From: Verrucomicrobiota bacterium
GTDB taxonomy: Bacteria; Verrucomicrobiota; Lentisphaeria; Oligosphaerales; Oligosphaeraceae
Assembly: GCA_022709995.1 (NCBI GenBank)
Contig: JAKLHU010000013.1
Span: 1 to 12,957, forward strand
DNA: 12,957 nt
Reading direction: 5' to 3'
The position numbers were made by a program, and so were the translations under genes. Under the pieces are notes generated by a model. The model did no database searches, was not told the DNA's origin, and was given only the letters and a program-made list of their open reading frames with translations. Below are positions 1-7,547 of this stretch, piece after piece (the first letter of the stretch is position 1; every line of letters starts with the position of its first letter).

Positions 1-1152
1 CTGGCCATCCCGCTGACCAGCTGCCTCGGAGTGTCGAACCACACCGCCCCCTCCTGCAATCGGCTTTATCTCTACGGACGCGCTCCGGTTCTTCTCGGCG
101 GGCACGACGCCCCAGCCGACGCCATCCCGCTGCCGCTGCTCCCCCTGGGCCTGAGCCCGGCCGCGCCCCGGCCCGACTCCGACCTGGCGCTTGTCTATCA
201 CGAGGCGGCGCCGCATGTCCTGGCCTATCGCCAAGCCTGGGAAAAACTCTTCAACACCAGGATTCTACCCTGCCTCAACTGTCCGGAACATGGCTACTGT
301 CTCCCGGAGATGCCCGCCCTGGCGGAATTGCTCCAGACCCGCCTGACTCTGGCGGAAGTCGCGGACACCGCCACGCACCTCGACCTCGCGCTGGCAACGG
401 CCGCCGCGGGAAATCATGCCGAGCTGAAGAAACGCCTGGAAAAATTGACCCTGCACCATGAACACGCCCTTCTCCAGTTCAAGGTCTGGACGACCTTGAA
501 CCGCGACCCGGCCGACGCCGACGCCATGACCGCCGGACTGGACGCGGCACGGCGACTGCGGCTCTTCCGGCAGAATTTCCAGACCGAGTTGTCGCCGTGG
601 CTGCTCCAGCAGGAGCGCTGGGAAAGCGCCGCTGGCGACTTGACCGGGCAAGGCTGGCAGGCCCTGTTCGGGGACGCCGAGCCGGTCCGGCTCCTCCCGA
701 GCTTTGGACTGCTGCGGATCGACAGCGCCGGCGACGCCACCAATCACGCCTGGCAGAAGGACTCCCTGGCCGCCTGGCGGTTCGCCGCCCTGTCCCTGCC
801 GTTCCGACTGGACCGGCCTTGGCGCGGACAAGTGCCCCCGGGCCTGGCCGACAAGCCACTGTGGCTGCTGCTGAGCTGCCGCCTGGCCGAATTGCCCGCC
901 GAAGCCAGAAGCCGCCCGCGGCTGTTCCTGAATTTCCGCGGCCTGCCCGGACGCTGCGTCGTCTATCAGGATGGCGTCGAGCTGATCCGCAAGCACGAAC
1001 TGCCGCCGGCTTCATTCCGGGTGCCAATCGAACTTGCGGCACCCCGCCCCGCCGGCGCGGAGGACGCCCTGGTTATCGTCATCCAGCTCACCGACGGCGC
1101 TCTCGGCCAGGATGCCGCTTGGCCGGCGTGGCTGTCCGCACCCAAGAACTGA
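1..1152 (+). CDS. C-terminal part of a large uncharacterised protein with probable beta-sandwich domain (5' partial)
   Basis: The reading frame is open from the first base, and the GTG at 31 has no ribosome-binding site, so this is most likely the end of a longer gene starting outside the window. Counting from the GTG, a loop-rich stretch is followed by a cysteine cluster (C81, C84, C90, spacing CxxC-x5-C). Residues about 95-165 are helical, leucine/alanine-rich and charged. Residues about 270-360 look like a beta-sandwich: aromatic/hydrophobic strands around 'FLNFRGLPGRCVVYQDGVEL', then alternating hydrophobics, resembling the sugar-binding domain of GH2-like glycosidases where a strand carries the ligand-facing 'NG' turn. 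No catalytic motif is visible. Inference: an accessory carbohydrate-binding or uncharacterised glycosidase-type protein. It stops 125 nt before mgtE on the same strand. Family not recognised; the coding call is firm from codon style and length, the function is not. Confidence 0.6.
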   Translation: MAIPLTSCLGVSNHTAPSCNRLYLYGRAPVLLGGHDAPADAIPLPLLPLGLSPAAPRPDSDLALVYHEAAPHVLAYRQAWEKLFNTRILPCLNCPEHGYCLPEMPALAELLQTRLTLAEVADTATHLDLALATAAAGNHAELKKRLEKLTLHHEHALLQFKVWTTLNRDPADADAMTAGLDAARRLRLFRQNFQTELSPWLLQQERWESAAGDLTGQGWQALFGDAEPVRLLPSFGLLRIDSAGDATNHAWQKDSLAAWRFAALSLPFRLDRPWRGQVPPGLADKPLWLLLSCRLAELPAEARSRPRLFLNFRGLPGRCVVYQDGVELIRKHELPPASFRVPIELAAPRPAGAEDALVIVIQLTDGALGQDAAWPAWLSAPKN

Positions 1153-1277
1153 CAACGGCGGCGATACGGCCCGCCGGGCGGATGACGGCCTGGAACCGAC
1201 GGCCAAAGGCCGGAAGCCGCAACCGAGGCGGGAACGTGGGATATGGCATGGAGTGATGTTTATGGAGGGCGCTTCCA

Positions 1278-2612
1278 ATGGGACTGTTCATGGAGATGCT
1301 GGCGGAAAACCGCTATGCCGAATTGCGGGCGCAGATGATCGCCATGAATCCGGTGGACGTCGCCCACGCCCTCGAAGACGTCGAACCGGATAAACGGCTG
1401 CTCATCTTCAGCATGCTCCCCAAAGACCAGGCCGCCGCCGTCTTCACCTACCTGGACAGCGACCTGCAACGGCAAATCGTGGACGGCATCTCCAAGCACC
1501 GGCTGTCCCTCATCCTCAATGAACTCCCGGTTGACGACGCCGTCGATTTTCTGGAAGAACTGCCGGCCAACATGGTCAATGCCATCCTCAGCCAGGCCGA
1601 ACCGGCCAAACGCGGCGAAATCAACAATATCCTCAAATACCCCGACCACAGCGCCGGCAGCTTGATGACCGTCGAATACGTCATCCTGTCGGAAAAAATG
1701 ACGGCCGGAGAGGCCCTGGCCAACGTCCGCCGCCAGGGCGGCGGCAAGGAGACGATCTATACCTGCTATGTCGTCGGCGAAGGCCGCAAACTGACGGGCG
1801 CCGTGTCGCTCCGCCGCCTCATCCTCAGCCCCGAAGACAGCCTGGTGCGCGACATCATGTCGACGCCGGTGATCTATGTCCACACCCTCGAAGACCAGGA
1901 GACAGTCGCGGAAAAATTCAAGGACTACGACCTGATGGTGATGCCGGTGGTGGACCGCGAGCAACGCCTGGTCGGGATCATCACGATTGACGACATCCTG
2001 GACGTCATCGAGGCGGAAAACACCGAGGACTTCGAAAAGATGGCGGCCTTGCATCCCTCCGAGGACGAATATCTCCGGACCGGCGTCTGGCGCCTGGCTC
2101 GCAACCGCATCGTGTGGCTGCTGGTGATGATGATCTCGGCCACGTTCACGGGCGCCATCATCTACCATTTCCAGGAGCTGCTGCAGACGGCGGTGATCCT
2201 GGCGGCCTTCATCCCGATGCTGATGGATACCGGCGGCAACTGCGGCGCGCAGGTGTCGACGCTCGTCATCCGCGGCATGGCCATCGGCGAAATCGAGCTT
2301 GACCACTGGCTGCTCGTGCTCTGGAAGGAAGTGCGCGTCGGCATCCTGGTGGGAATCGCCCTGGCCCTGGTCAACTTCCTCCGTCTCTGCTTTCTGGTAA
2401 AGAACTCCAACCTGCGCATCAACCTGGTGGTGACCGTGACCCTGTTCATCACGATTGTCTTCGCCAAGCTGATCGGCGCGGTATTGCCCCTGGCGGCCAA
2501 GCGTCTGCATTTCGACCCGGCCCTGATGGCCAGCCCCATGATCACGACGATCGTGGACGCCTTTTCGCTGATTGTCTATTTCACGATCGCGCGCTTTCTG
2601 ATTGCACTATGA
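1278..2612 (+). CDS. mgtE: Magnesium transporter MgtE
   Basis: Mg2+-selective channel/transporter of the inner membrane, gated by cytoplasmic Mg2+. At 444 aa it has the usual length for the family (about 450). Order: MgtE N domain (about 10-125, ending in the typical 'YPDHSAGSLMT' at 121-131), a CBS pair (about 133-195 and 196-250, including 'LMVMPVVDREQRLVGIITID'), a linker helix, then the transmembrane domain (about 275-444) with five hydrophobic segments. The family signature 'PMLMDTGGNCGAQVSTL' is at about 313-329. 'MITTIVDAFSL' near the C-terminus carries D427, matching the pore Asp that binds Mg2+ in characterised MgtE. Start chosen at ATG 1278 because GGAGG at 1264-1268 sits 9 nt upstream. 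No recognisable Mg2+ riboswitch was seen in the 125 nt upstream, which holds only short GC-rich repeats. The next gene starts 49 nt downstream on the same strand, so co-transcription is possible. Confidence 0.96.
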   Translation: MGLFMEMLAENRYAELRAQMIAMNPVDVAHALEDVEPDKRLLIFSMLPKDQAAAVFTYLDSDLQRQIVDGISKHRLSLILNELPVDDAVDFLEELPANMVNAILSQAEPAKRGEINNILKYPDHSAGSLMTVEYVILSEKMTAGEALANVRRQGGGKETIYTCYVVGEGRKLTGAVSLRRLILSPEDSLVRDIMSTPVIYVHTLEDQETVAEKFKDYDLMVMPVVDREQRLVGIITIDDILDVIEAENTEDFEKMAALHPSEDEYLRTGVWRLARNRIVWLLVMMISATFTGAIIYHFQELLQTAVILAAFIPMLMDTGGNCGAQVSTLVIRGMAIGEIELDHWLLVLWKEVRVGILVGIALALVNFLRLCFLVKNSNLRINLVVTVTLFITIVFAKLIGAVLPLAAKRLHFDPALMASPMITTIVDAFSLIVYFTIARFLIAL

Positions 2613-2661
2613 GCCAGGCCCTCCGGCGTGACCTTGCGCGCCGGCCAAAAAAGGAAACGAC

Positions 2662-3930
2662 ATGAACCAGCTGTTGATTAGAAACACGCGTGTCAATGGC
2701 GCCCTGGTCGACGTGCTGATCAAGGGCAATCGGTTTGCGGCGCTGGGGGCCGGCCTCGCCGCCCCCGCCGGCGCCGAAGCCCTGGATGCCGCCGGCATGG
2801 CGATGATCCCGGCTTTCTACAATGCCCATACCCATGCGGCCATGTCCCTGTTCCGGGGCTTTGCCGACGACCTGGACCTGTTCGTCTGGCTGAATGAATA
2901 CATCTGGCCGGCGGAAGCCAAGCTGACGCCGGAAGACATCTATGACGGCAGCCGCCTGGCCATCCTGGAAATGATCAAGACCGGAACGGTGTTCTTCAAT
3001 GACATGTACTGGCACCAGGCGGAAACCGTCCGCGCCGCCGAGGAAATGGGGGTGCGGGCCGCCATCGGCCTGCTGTATATCGAGTCCAGCCCCGGCGTCG
3101 TCCTGGAACGCAATGTGCGCGACAATGCGGCCATCGTGGCGGCCCGCGGCTCGTATTCGGACCGGATCATGGTCATACCGGCGCCGCACGCCATCTACAC
3201 GGTGTCGGGCCTGACCCTGGAGCGGGTGCGGGAAGAAGCGCAGGCCTTCGGCGGCTACCTGCACATCCACGCCGCCGAGACCAGGCGCGAAGTCGATGAC
3301 TGCCGGCAAGCGCATCAGGCGACGCCGATCGCCTACCTCGACCGCCTCGGCGTACTGGGGCCGCGTACCATCCTGGCGCATTGCTGCCATCTGACCAATG
3401 ACGATATCGCGCTGCTCCGCGAACGCGATTGCGTCATCGCCCACAACCCCTGCTCAAACCTGAAACTCGTGTCCGGCCGTTTCCGCTTCCAGGCGGCGGC
3501 CACGGCCGGCATCCGAATCGCCCTGGGCACGGACGGGTGCAGCTCCAACAACAATCTCTCCATGCTCGAAGAAATGAAATTCGCGGCCCTGGCCGCCAAG
3601 GATGAAGCCGGCGACCCGACGGCGGGCAAGGCCGAGGACGTGTTTGCGGCGGCGACCGCCGCCAGCGCCCGCGCCTTTGGCCTGGAAGCCGGGGAAATCG
3701 CCCCCGGCCAGTTGGCGGACTGTCTGCTGCTGGACAGCGGCAATTCCCTGCTCGTCGCCGATCATCACCTGCTGGCCAATGTCGTGTACTCGGCCGACAG
3801 CTCCTGTATCGACACGGTGATCTGCAATGGCCGCGTGCTCATGCGTCATCACGCCGTTCCCGGCGAAGAGGAAATCATCGCCCGCGGCAAGGCCGCCGCC
3901 CGCCGGGTCCGCAAATACACCGGACGGTGA
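2662..3930 (+). CDS. Amidohydrolase, MTA/SAH (or related) deaminase type
   Basis: Zinc-dependent amidohydrolase of the ATZ/TRZ-like branch, 422 aa, as expected for 5'-methylthioadenosine/S-adenosylhomocysteine deaminases (MtaD type), which convert the adenine ring to hypoxanthine in the cytoplasm. Metal and catalytic residues are all present: 'NAHTH' with H56 and H58, 'HIHAAET' with H203 and E206, H240 in 'ILAHCCHLT', and D291 in 'GTDGCSSNNNLSM'. The segment after HTH ('AAMSLFRGFADDLDLFVWL') is characteristic of this subfamily. Small beta-sandwich portions at both ends (about 1-50 and 350-422) complete the fold. ATG 2662 is supported by AAGGA at 2651-2655. The 49-nt gap after mgtE holds a small hairpin (CCGGCG 2623-2628 with CGCCGG 2639-2644) without a T run on this strand. 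Exact substrate (MTA, SAH, 5'-deoxyadenosine, guanine-like or triazine) cannot be read from sequence alone. Confidence 0.9.
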   Translation: MNQLLIRNTRVNGALVDVLIKGNRFAALGAGLAAPAGAEALDAAGMAMIPAFYNAHTHAAMSLFRGFADDLDLFVWLNEYIWPAEAKLTPEDIYDGSRLAILEMIKTGTVFFNDMYWHQAETVRAAEEMGVRAAIGLLYIESSPGVVLERNVRDNAAIVAARGSYSDRIMVIPAPHAIYTVSGLTLERVREEAQAFGGYLHIHAAETRREVDDCRQAHQATPIAYLDRLGVLGPRTILAHCCHLTNDDIALLRERDCVIAHNPCSNLKLVSGRFRFQAAATAGIRIALGTDGCSSNNNLSMLEEMKFAALAAKDEAGDPTAGKAEDVFAAATAASARAFGLEAGEIAPGQLADCLLLDSGNSLLVADHHLLANVVYSADSSCIDTVICNGRVLMRHHAVPGEEEIIARGKAAARRVRKYTGR

Positions 3931-3964
3931 GGCGCCTGCCGCCGCCAGCGCGCGGGAGAAGTGA

Positions 3965-3983
3965 CACGGGCTTCCAGCCCGTG
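3965..3983. repeat. Perfect 7-bp palindrome with 5-nt loop; 'TGWKPV'-type intergenic repeat
   Basis: CACGGGC (3965-3971), loop TTCCA, GCCCGTG (3977-3983), in the 74-nt gap between two convergent genes. On the minus strand the sequence reads CACGGGCTGGAAGCCCGTG, and one frame gives Thr-Gly-Trp-Lys-Pro-Val. From memory, this string recurs in many spurious ORFs of Planctomycetes and Lentisphaerae, so it is probably a dispersed REP-like element. It lacks a T run on either strand, so it is not a classic intrinsic terminator, though it may stop or protect both convergent transcripts. Confidence 0.55.
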
Positions 3984-4004
3984 CTCGCCAACCATCGCCG
4001 CGCT

Positions 4005-5129
4005 TCACACTTCCGCCAGATATTTGGCGGCCGCCTGGATGAAGAAAATGGTCCCAAGGTCGCGGATCTGGTAGGGCAGGCTGTCGGTGCCGTCCGGGGG
4101 CAGGACTTTTTCCAGGATGGCGCCTTGCAGATTGTGGTCGGCGGTCTTGGTGAACTGCATGCGCATGCAGAACTCGAGTCCTTTGTCGATGTACGGCGTG
4201 ATGGAGTCGTCGCCGGTTTCGCGCCGGTACTCCAGAAAGGCGATGACGGCGCCGGCGACGCCGCTGGTGGCATGGCCGAAGGAATCGGTGTTGAAGTCCG
4301 TGTAGGTGCCGCGGAACAGCCCGCCGTCGCGCCGCATGGCCTGGCGATACCAGCTGACGCTGCGAATGAACAGGTCGCGGTGGCGCTGGTCGCCGGTTTC
4401 GCGGAAGACTTCCAGCATGGGCAGCCCCCACCAATAGGCGTGCCGGGGATGGATGCTGCCGGTGGCCGCGTTGCAGGGAATGTACGCGACCCAGTTGCCC
4501 GGCGGACCCTCGTTCGCCAGCAGCGTCTCCGCCGTGGCCAGCGCAATGTCCAGAAAATGCCGCCGGCCAGTCAGGCGCCAGCCCTTGATGAACATCGCAT
4601 CGTCCAGCAGCGGCCGGCCCTGGGCGCCGCGGACGTTGAAGCGGAAGACGTTGGCGGCCGGGTCGAAAACGTCGTTGAAATGCTTCTTCTCCGGATCCCA
4701 GGCATTCGCCGCGACCCATTCCAGCGCCGCGATGACGGCCTGCCGGTATTTTGGCTCCGGCAGGCACAGCAGGCCATCCAGGGACTCCAGGATGGCGGAG
4801 GTGTTGACGGCGTCGGCGTGGTCCTCGAAGGCCAGGATCAGGCCGTCGTCGCGCTGGTTGGCAAGGATGAATCCGGCGCAGAAACGGGCTTCGCTCACCT
4901 GCCCCGCCAGGGCGAGGGCCTTGACCGCCTGACCGGTGTGCCAGATTGGACACAGGCAGCCCCATTCCCGGGTGGCGGCCCGGTATTCGCCCCGGACCGC
5001 GCCGCGCCAGAAGGTCGTCGGCATATTGGCCCCATGCGTGCCAATCGGGGTGTGGCTGCGGTTGATGGCGATGCTTTGGAGCCAGCCGATCGCGCTTTCC
5101 ATCGCGACTTGCAGTTTGCGTCTATCCAT
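4005..5129 (-). CDS. Six-hairpin (alpha/alpha toroid) glycosidase-like protein
   Basis: A 374-aa cytoplasmic-looking protein without signal peptide. It is built of repeated helical hairpins, each ending in small/aromatic residues, as in the six-hairpin glycosidase fold (GH88/GH105/GH127 and N-acylglucosamine 2-epimerase relatives). Visible landmarks: 'GEYRAATREWGCLCPIWHTG' (47-66), the acidic 'EDHADAVNT' (102-110), 'LLDDAMFIKGW' (174-184), the aromatic/His segment 'HPRHAYWWGLPMLE' (227-240), and 'RGTYTDFNTDSFGHATSG' (273-290). These conserved acids, histidines and tryptophans could line a sugar-binding cavity, but I cannot assign catalytic residues. ATG at 5129 follows a strong AAGGAGG on the minus strand, 9 nt upstream, and the gene begins 40 nt after the stop of the C45 hydrolase, so the two are very likely one operon. 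Alternatives are a terpenoid-cyclase-like or lanthionine-cyclase-like toroid; fold confidence is moderate, reaction unknown. Confidence 0.7.
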   Translation of the reverse strand: MDRRKLQVAMESAIGWLQSIAINRSHTPIGTHGANMPTTFWRGAVRGEYRAATREWGCLCPIWHTGQAVKALALAGQVSEARFCAGFILANQRDDGLILAFEDHADAVNTSAILESLDGLLCLPEPKYRQAVIAALEWVAANAWDPEKKHFNDVFDPAANVFRFNVRGAQGRPLLDDAMFIKGWRLTGRRHFLDIALATAETLLANEGPPGNWVAYIPCNAATGSIHPRHAYWWGLPMLEVFRETGDQRHRDLFIRSVSWYRQAMRRDGGLFRGTYTDFNTDSFGHATSGVAGAVIAFLEYRRETGDDSITPYIDKGLEFCMRMQFTKTADHNLQGAILEKVLPPDGTDSLPYQIRDLGTIFFIQAAAKYLAEV

Positions 5130-5169
5130 GGTGCTGCACCTCCTTGCAGGGGTGGCCAGGATGGCCAGG

Positions 5170-6168
5170 TCAGAAGGAATACTCGAAGTATGGATAACGG
5201 CAGGGCGGCCCGTGTGAAACCAGGGCCTTGCCGGAATTGACCAGGAATATCATCGAATCCGTGGTGCGCGAGGCGGCGTGGCGGCAGGGCGAATCCGAGG
5301 TGGAGTGGTCGCGCAGAAGATGCTGCAGCCCGGCGAGGTCCCGGGGCGGCGCCTGTCGGCGCAGATACTGGGTCCGGGCCTGGCACAACGGCCGCTTGGC
5401 CGCCGGTCGCCGGTCCGCGTTTTCCAGGCCGGGCGAACGATACAGATTGGTGGAAAAGGCGAAGGCGGCGTTGCGGTCACGGACCGCGATGCGCGGGACG
5501 GCGGCGTCGATAAAGGCCGTTTCCGCCCCGGCGTCGCCGACGGCGATGCTGAACCCCTTGCCGCCGAGCGGGATTTGCCGCAACCCGGCGATGAAGTCGG
5601 CAGCCGTCCGGCAGGTGTTCATGAGACGGTAGGTCCACAGGCGGATGTCCAACCCGCCGGCCGGCTTCGGGAAGATGGAGCCGACCGAGCCATGCGTGTT
5701 GGCCAGACCGGCGGCGTTCATCATGTCCATGCCGCAGACCAGACCGGCAAAATAGACGCCGATGGTCGGGAGGCCGTGGTCGGGCCGCCGGGTGCAAATG
5801 ACAAACGGGAACATCTCATGCGAGGGGCCGTCATTGTTCTTGGCGACCAAAGTCCCCTCTGGACTGCTTCTGACGATCATGGGAGTGCAGCGCTCGGCAT
5901 CGTCGTCCCGGAAGGTCAGGGCCACCAGCTGATGCGGGTCGACCAGGGCTCCTTCCGCAATGCCGTGGATCTCCTCCAGAATCTCGGGGGCGCGGGCGGC
6001 CAGAATCGCGGCGGCGGCATGATGGAAGGCGGCCAGCTTTTCCGGCGGCGCGAAGGCGCGCATGGCCAGATTGTCCTGGATGAGGCGCCGGGCCGCTTCG
6101 CCCTGCTGGCGGCCCATTGCCGCCGGCGTCCCCCGGCATTCCACCGCCAGAAATTCGACGTCGTACAT
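5170..6168 (-). CDS. C45-family (penicillin acyltransferase-like) autoproteolytic Ntn hydrolase
   Basis: A 332-aa protein of the acyl-CoA:6-aminopenicillanate acyltransferase/peptidase C45 family. These are Ntn hydrolases that cleave themselves to expose a catalytic Cys and then act on amide bonds of acylated amino compounds. The N-terminal helical pro-segment (1-93) has the family-typical opening 'ECRGTPAAMGRQQGEAARR'. The nucleophile is probably C94 in 'DDDAERCTPMIV', followed by the usual 'GTLVAKNNDGP' (105-115), 'GMDMMNAAGLANTHGS' and, near the C-terminus, 'TTDSMIFLVNSGKALVSHGPP' in pieces. The residue before the nucleophile is Arg93, where I expect Gly in the penicillin acyltransferase cleavage site, so self-processing may differ. 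Start at 6168 is set by GGAGG 6 nt upstream on the minus strand. No signal peptide is visible. It is the first gene of a probable two-gene operon. Biological substrate unknown; bacterial homologues are rarely true penicillin acylases. Confidence 0.87.
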   Translation of the reverse strand: MYDVEFLAVECRGTPAAMGRQQGEAARRLIQDNLAMRAFAPPEKLAAFHHAAAAILAARAPEILEEIHGIAEGALVDPHQLVALTFRDDDAERCTPMIVRSSPEGTLVAKNNDGPSHEMFPFVICTRRPDHGLPTIGVYFAGLVCGMDMMNAAGLANTHGSVGSIFPKPAGGLDIRLWTYRLMNTCRTAADFIAGLRQIPLGGKGFSIAVGDAGAETAFIDAAVPRIAVRDRNAAFAFSTNLYRSPGLENADRRPAAKRPLCQARTQYLRRQAPPRDLAGLQHLLRDHSTSDSPCRHAASRTTDSMIFLVNSGKALVSHGPPCRYPYFEYSF

Positions 6169-6251
6169 GGCGCACCTCCGCGCTGGTGAAGACTGCGATG
6201 ACCGGCCCCGGTCGAAGGCGGCCGGACCACGGACCGGCTGGGCATGCGCTT

Positions 6252-6301
6252 AATATAGCCTCGGAGCGGAAAAACGGGACCATGCTCCGTTTTCGACTCC
6301 G
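6252..6301 (-). promoter_or_regulatory. Candidate -10 box and dyad operator for the C45/glycosidase operon
   Basis: On the minus strand TATATT (6257-6252) resembles a -10 box. The expected -35 position (about 6275-6280) shows no good TTGACA match but lies inside a dyad: CGGAG (6262-6266) and AAAACGG (6271-6277), a 9-nt centre, then CCGTTTT (6287-6293) and CTCCG (6297-6301). Twelve base pairs match in total. This arrangement fits a regulator binding across the -35 region, perhaps an activator-dependent promoter. It could instead fold as an RNA hairpin in a plus-strand transcript. Confidence 0.4.
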
Positions 6302-6334
6302 GAACGCCCCGCCTCGGTTTTTTCAACCCGTAGC

Positions 6335-6364
6335 GTTACCATTTCTGGCAACCGTGGTTATATT
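6335..6364 (+). promoter_or_regulatory. Candidate sigma70-like promoter with overlapping imperfect palindrome, upstream of the oxidoreductase gene
   Basis: TTACCA (6336-6341) and TATATT (6359-6364) are 17 bp apart; they match the -35 and -10 consensus at 4/6 and 5/6. Transcription would begin near 6371, giving a leader of about 70 nt before the ATG at 6442. Overlapping the -35 and spacer is an imperfect palindrome, GTTACCA-TTTC-TGGCAAC (6335-6352, 6 of 7 pairs), sized like a LacI/GalR-family operator. Control of downstream sugar genes by a repressor there is inference; no regulator gene is in the window. Confidence 0.42.
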
Positions 6365-6441
6365 AGTGAGCTGTTTCGGGAGGCAGCTACCTTCCGGCTG
6401 CAAAGCCTGAGTATCGGCAAGAAAGAAAGAAATCACCTCAT

Positions 6442-7491
6442 ATGAAAAAATTCAAGGTTGGAATCATTGGCTGCGGCCGCATCTCGCCTTTTCACGGCAT
6501 GCCGGCGAAATCCCAGGAGAACGTCAACGTCGTGGCCTGCTGCGACCTGGACCTCGACCGGGCCAAAGCCCGCGCCCAACTGTTCGGATGCAAAAAAGTC
6601 TATGCCGACTTCGAGGCGATGATCACCAAGGAGAAGCTCGACGTCGTGCACATCTGCCTGCCGCATTATCTGCATTCCCCGGTCGCCATCCGCGCCATGG
6701 AGCTCGGCTGCCACGTGCTGACCGAGAAGCCGATGGCCATTTCGATGCAGCAGGCGAAGGACATGGTCGCCGCCTCGCAAAAGACCGGCCGCACTCTTGG
6801 CGTCATCTTCCAGAACCGCTACAACGCCGGCTCGAAGCTGGTGAAAAAGGCCCTGGACAGCGGCTCCCTCGGCAAGATCCTCGCCGCCCGCTGCAATGTC
6901 ACCTGGTGCCGGACGCCGGAATACTACACCAGCAGCAACTGGAAAGGCACCTGGGACAAGGAAGGCGGCGGCGCCATCATCGACCAGGCCATCCATACCA
7001 TCGACCTGATGTGCTGGTTCATCGGCTATGGCGACAACGGCGCCAATCTCGATTTCGTCGACGTCAGCATCGCCAACCGCAACCACAAGGGCCTGATCGA
7101 GGTCGAGGACTGCGCCGACGGCATGATCGCGTTCAAGAATGGCGTCAAGGCGTCCTTCTGGTGCATGAACTACTACAGCCATGACGCCGCCGTCGAGATT
7201 GAATTGACCTGCGAGCTGGGCGTCGCCAAAATCACGGCCGAGGAAGCCAAGGTCACCCTCCACGACGGCCGCGAATTCGTGGCCAAGCCCAACCCGGCCG
7301 AAGTCTTCGACTACGGCGGCGGGCCGTCCTACTGGGGCGCCAGCCACGCCAAGCAGATCGACGACTTCTACGACGCCCTGGCCGAGGGCGAGAAGCCGGT
7401 CCTCAGCGGCGAGCTTATCCTCAACACCACCCACAAGCTCATCATGGCGCTGTACGACTCCGGCAAGAAAAACAAAGTCATCAAACTATAA
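6442..7491 (+). CDS. Gfo/Idh/MocA-family NAD(P)-dependent oxidoreductase
   Basis: A 349-aa cytoplasmic sugar or cyclitol dehydrogenase of the Gfo/Idh/MocA family, at normal length. The N-terminal Rossmann fold starts at 'VGIIGCGRIS' (6-15) with an acidic residue after beta-2 ('CDLDLDR', 34-40), which usually favours NAD. 'LTEKPMA' (93-99) is the hallmark EKP motif, whose Lys takes part in catalysis. The C-terminal alpha/beta domain has 'GGGAIIDQAIHTIDLMCWF' (175-193), with D181 and H185 as the typical substrate/proton-relay residues. The start at ATG 6442 has only a purine-rich GAAAGAAAG about 10 nt upstream, not a clear Shine-Dalgarno. It precedes araB by 115 nt on the same strand and probably shares its transcript. 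Context suggests a pentose, pentitol or related sugar substrate; the specific one cannot be told from the sequence. Confidence 0.93.
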   Translation: MKKFKVGIIGCGRISPFHGMPAKSQENVNVVACCDLDLDRAKARAQLFGCKKVYADFEAMITKEKLDVVHICLPHYLHSPVAIRAMELGCHVLTEKPMAISMQQAKDMVAASQKTGRTLGVIFQNRYNAGSKLVKKALDSGSLGKILAARCNVTWCRTPEYYTSSNWKGTWDKEGGGAIIDQAIHTIDLMCWFIGYGDNGANLDFVDVSIANRNHKGLIEVEDCADGMIAFKNGVKASFWCMNYYSHDAAVEIELTCELGVAKITAEEAKVTLHDGREFVAKPNPAEVFDYGGGPSYWGASHAKQIDDFYDALAEGEKPVLSGELILNTTHKLIMALYDSGKKNKVIKL

Positions 7492-7501
7492 GATGGTTGC
7501 A

Positions 7502-7530
7502 GCCAGTCCCCGCCAACCGGCGCGACTGGC
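7502..7530 (+). other. RNA hairpin between oxidoreductase and araB (first of two)
   Basis: GCCAGTC (7502-7508) pairs with GACTGGC (7524-7530). Inside, CGCC (7511-7514) pairs with GGCG (7519-7522) around the loop AACC, with a small internal loop between the two helices. It lies 10 nt after the oxidoreductase stop. There is no following T tract, so it may be a 3'-end stabiliser or an operon processing signal rather than an intrinsic terminator. Confidence 0.5.
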
Positions 7531-7547
7531 CATGACCATCGAATAAC

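Noticed and set aside
1153..1277. Mg2+-responsive riboswitch upstream of mgtE
   Set aside because: The 125-nt gap has only short GC repeats such as GGCC-AAA-GGCC; no elaborate conserved leader fold can be recognised.
1260..2510. Long minus-strand ORF (416 codons) antisense to mgtE
   Set aside because: The plus strand encodes an unmistakable MgtE. The antisense translation is His/Asp/Gln-rich low-complexity sequence typical of GC-rich shadow frames.
2623..2644. Terminator between mgtE and the deaminase
   Set aside because: A 6-bp stem with a 10-nt loop followed by A residues, not T, on the coding strand; too weak, and oriented for the wrong strand.
3454..4965. Minus-strand ORF of 503 codons spanning the deaminase end and the glycosidase-like gene
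   Set aside because: It overlaps two genes with conserved proteins in other frames; the translation is Arg/Pro/Gly-rich and matches no known fold.
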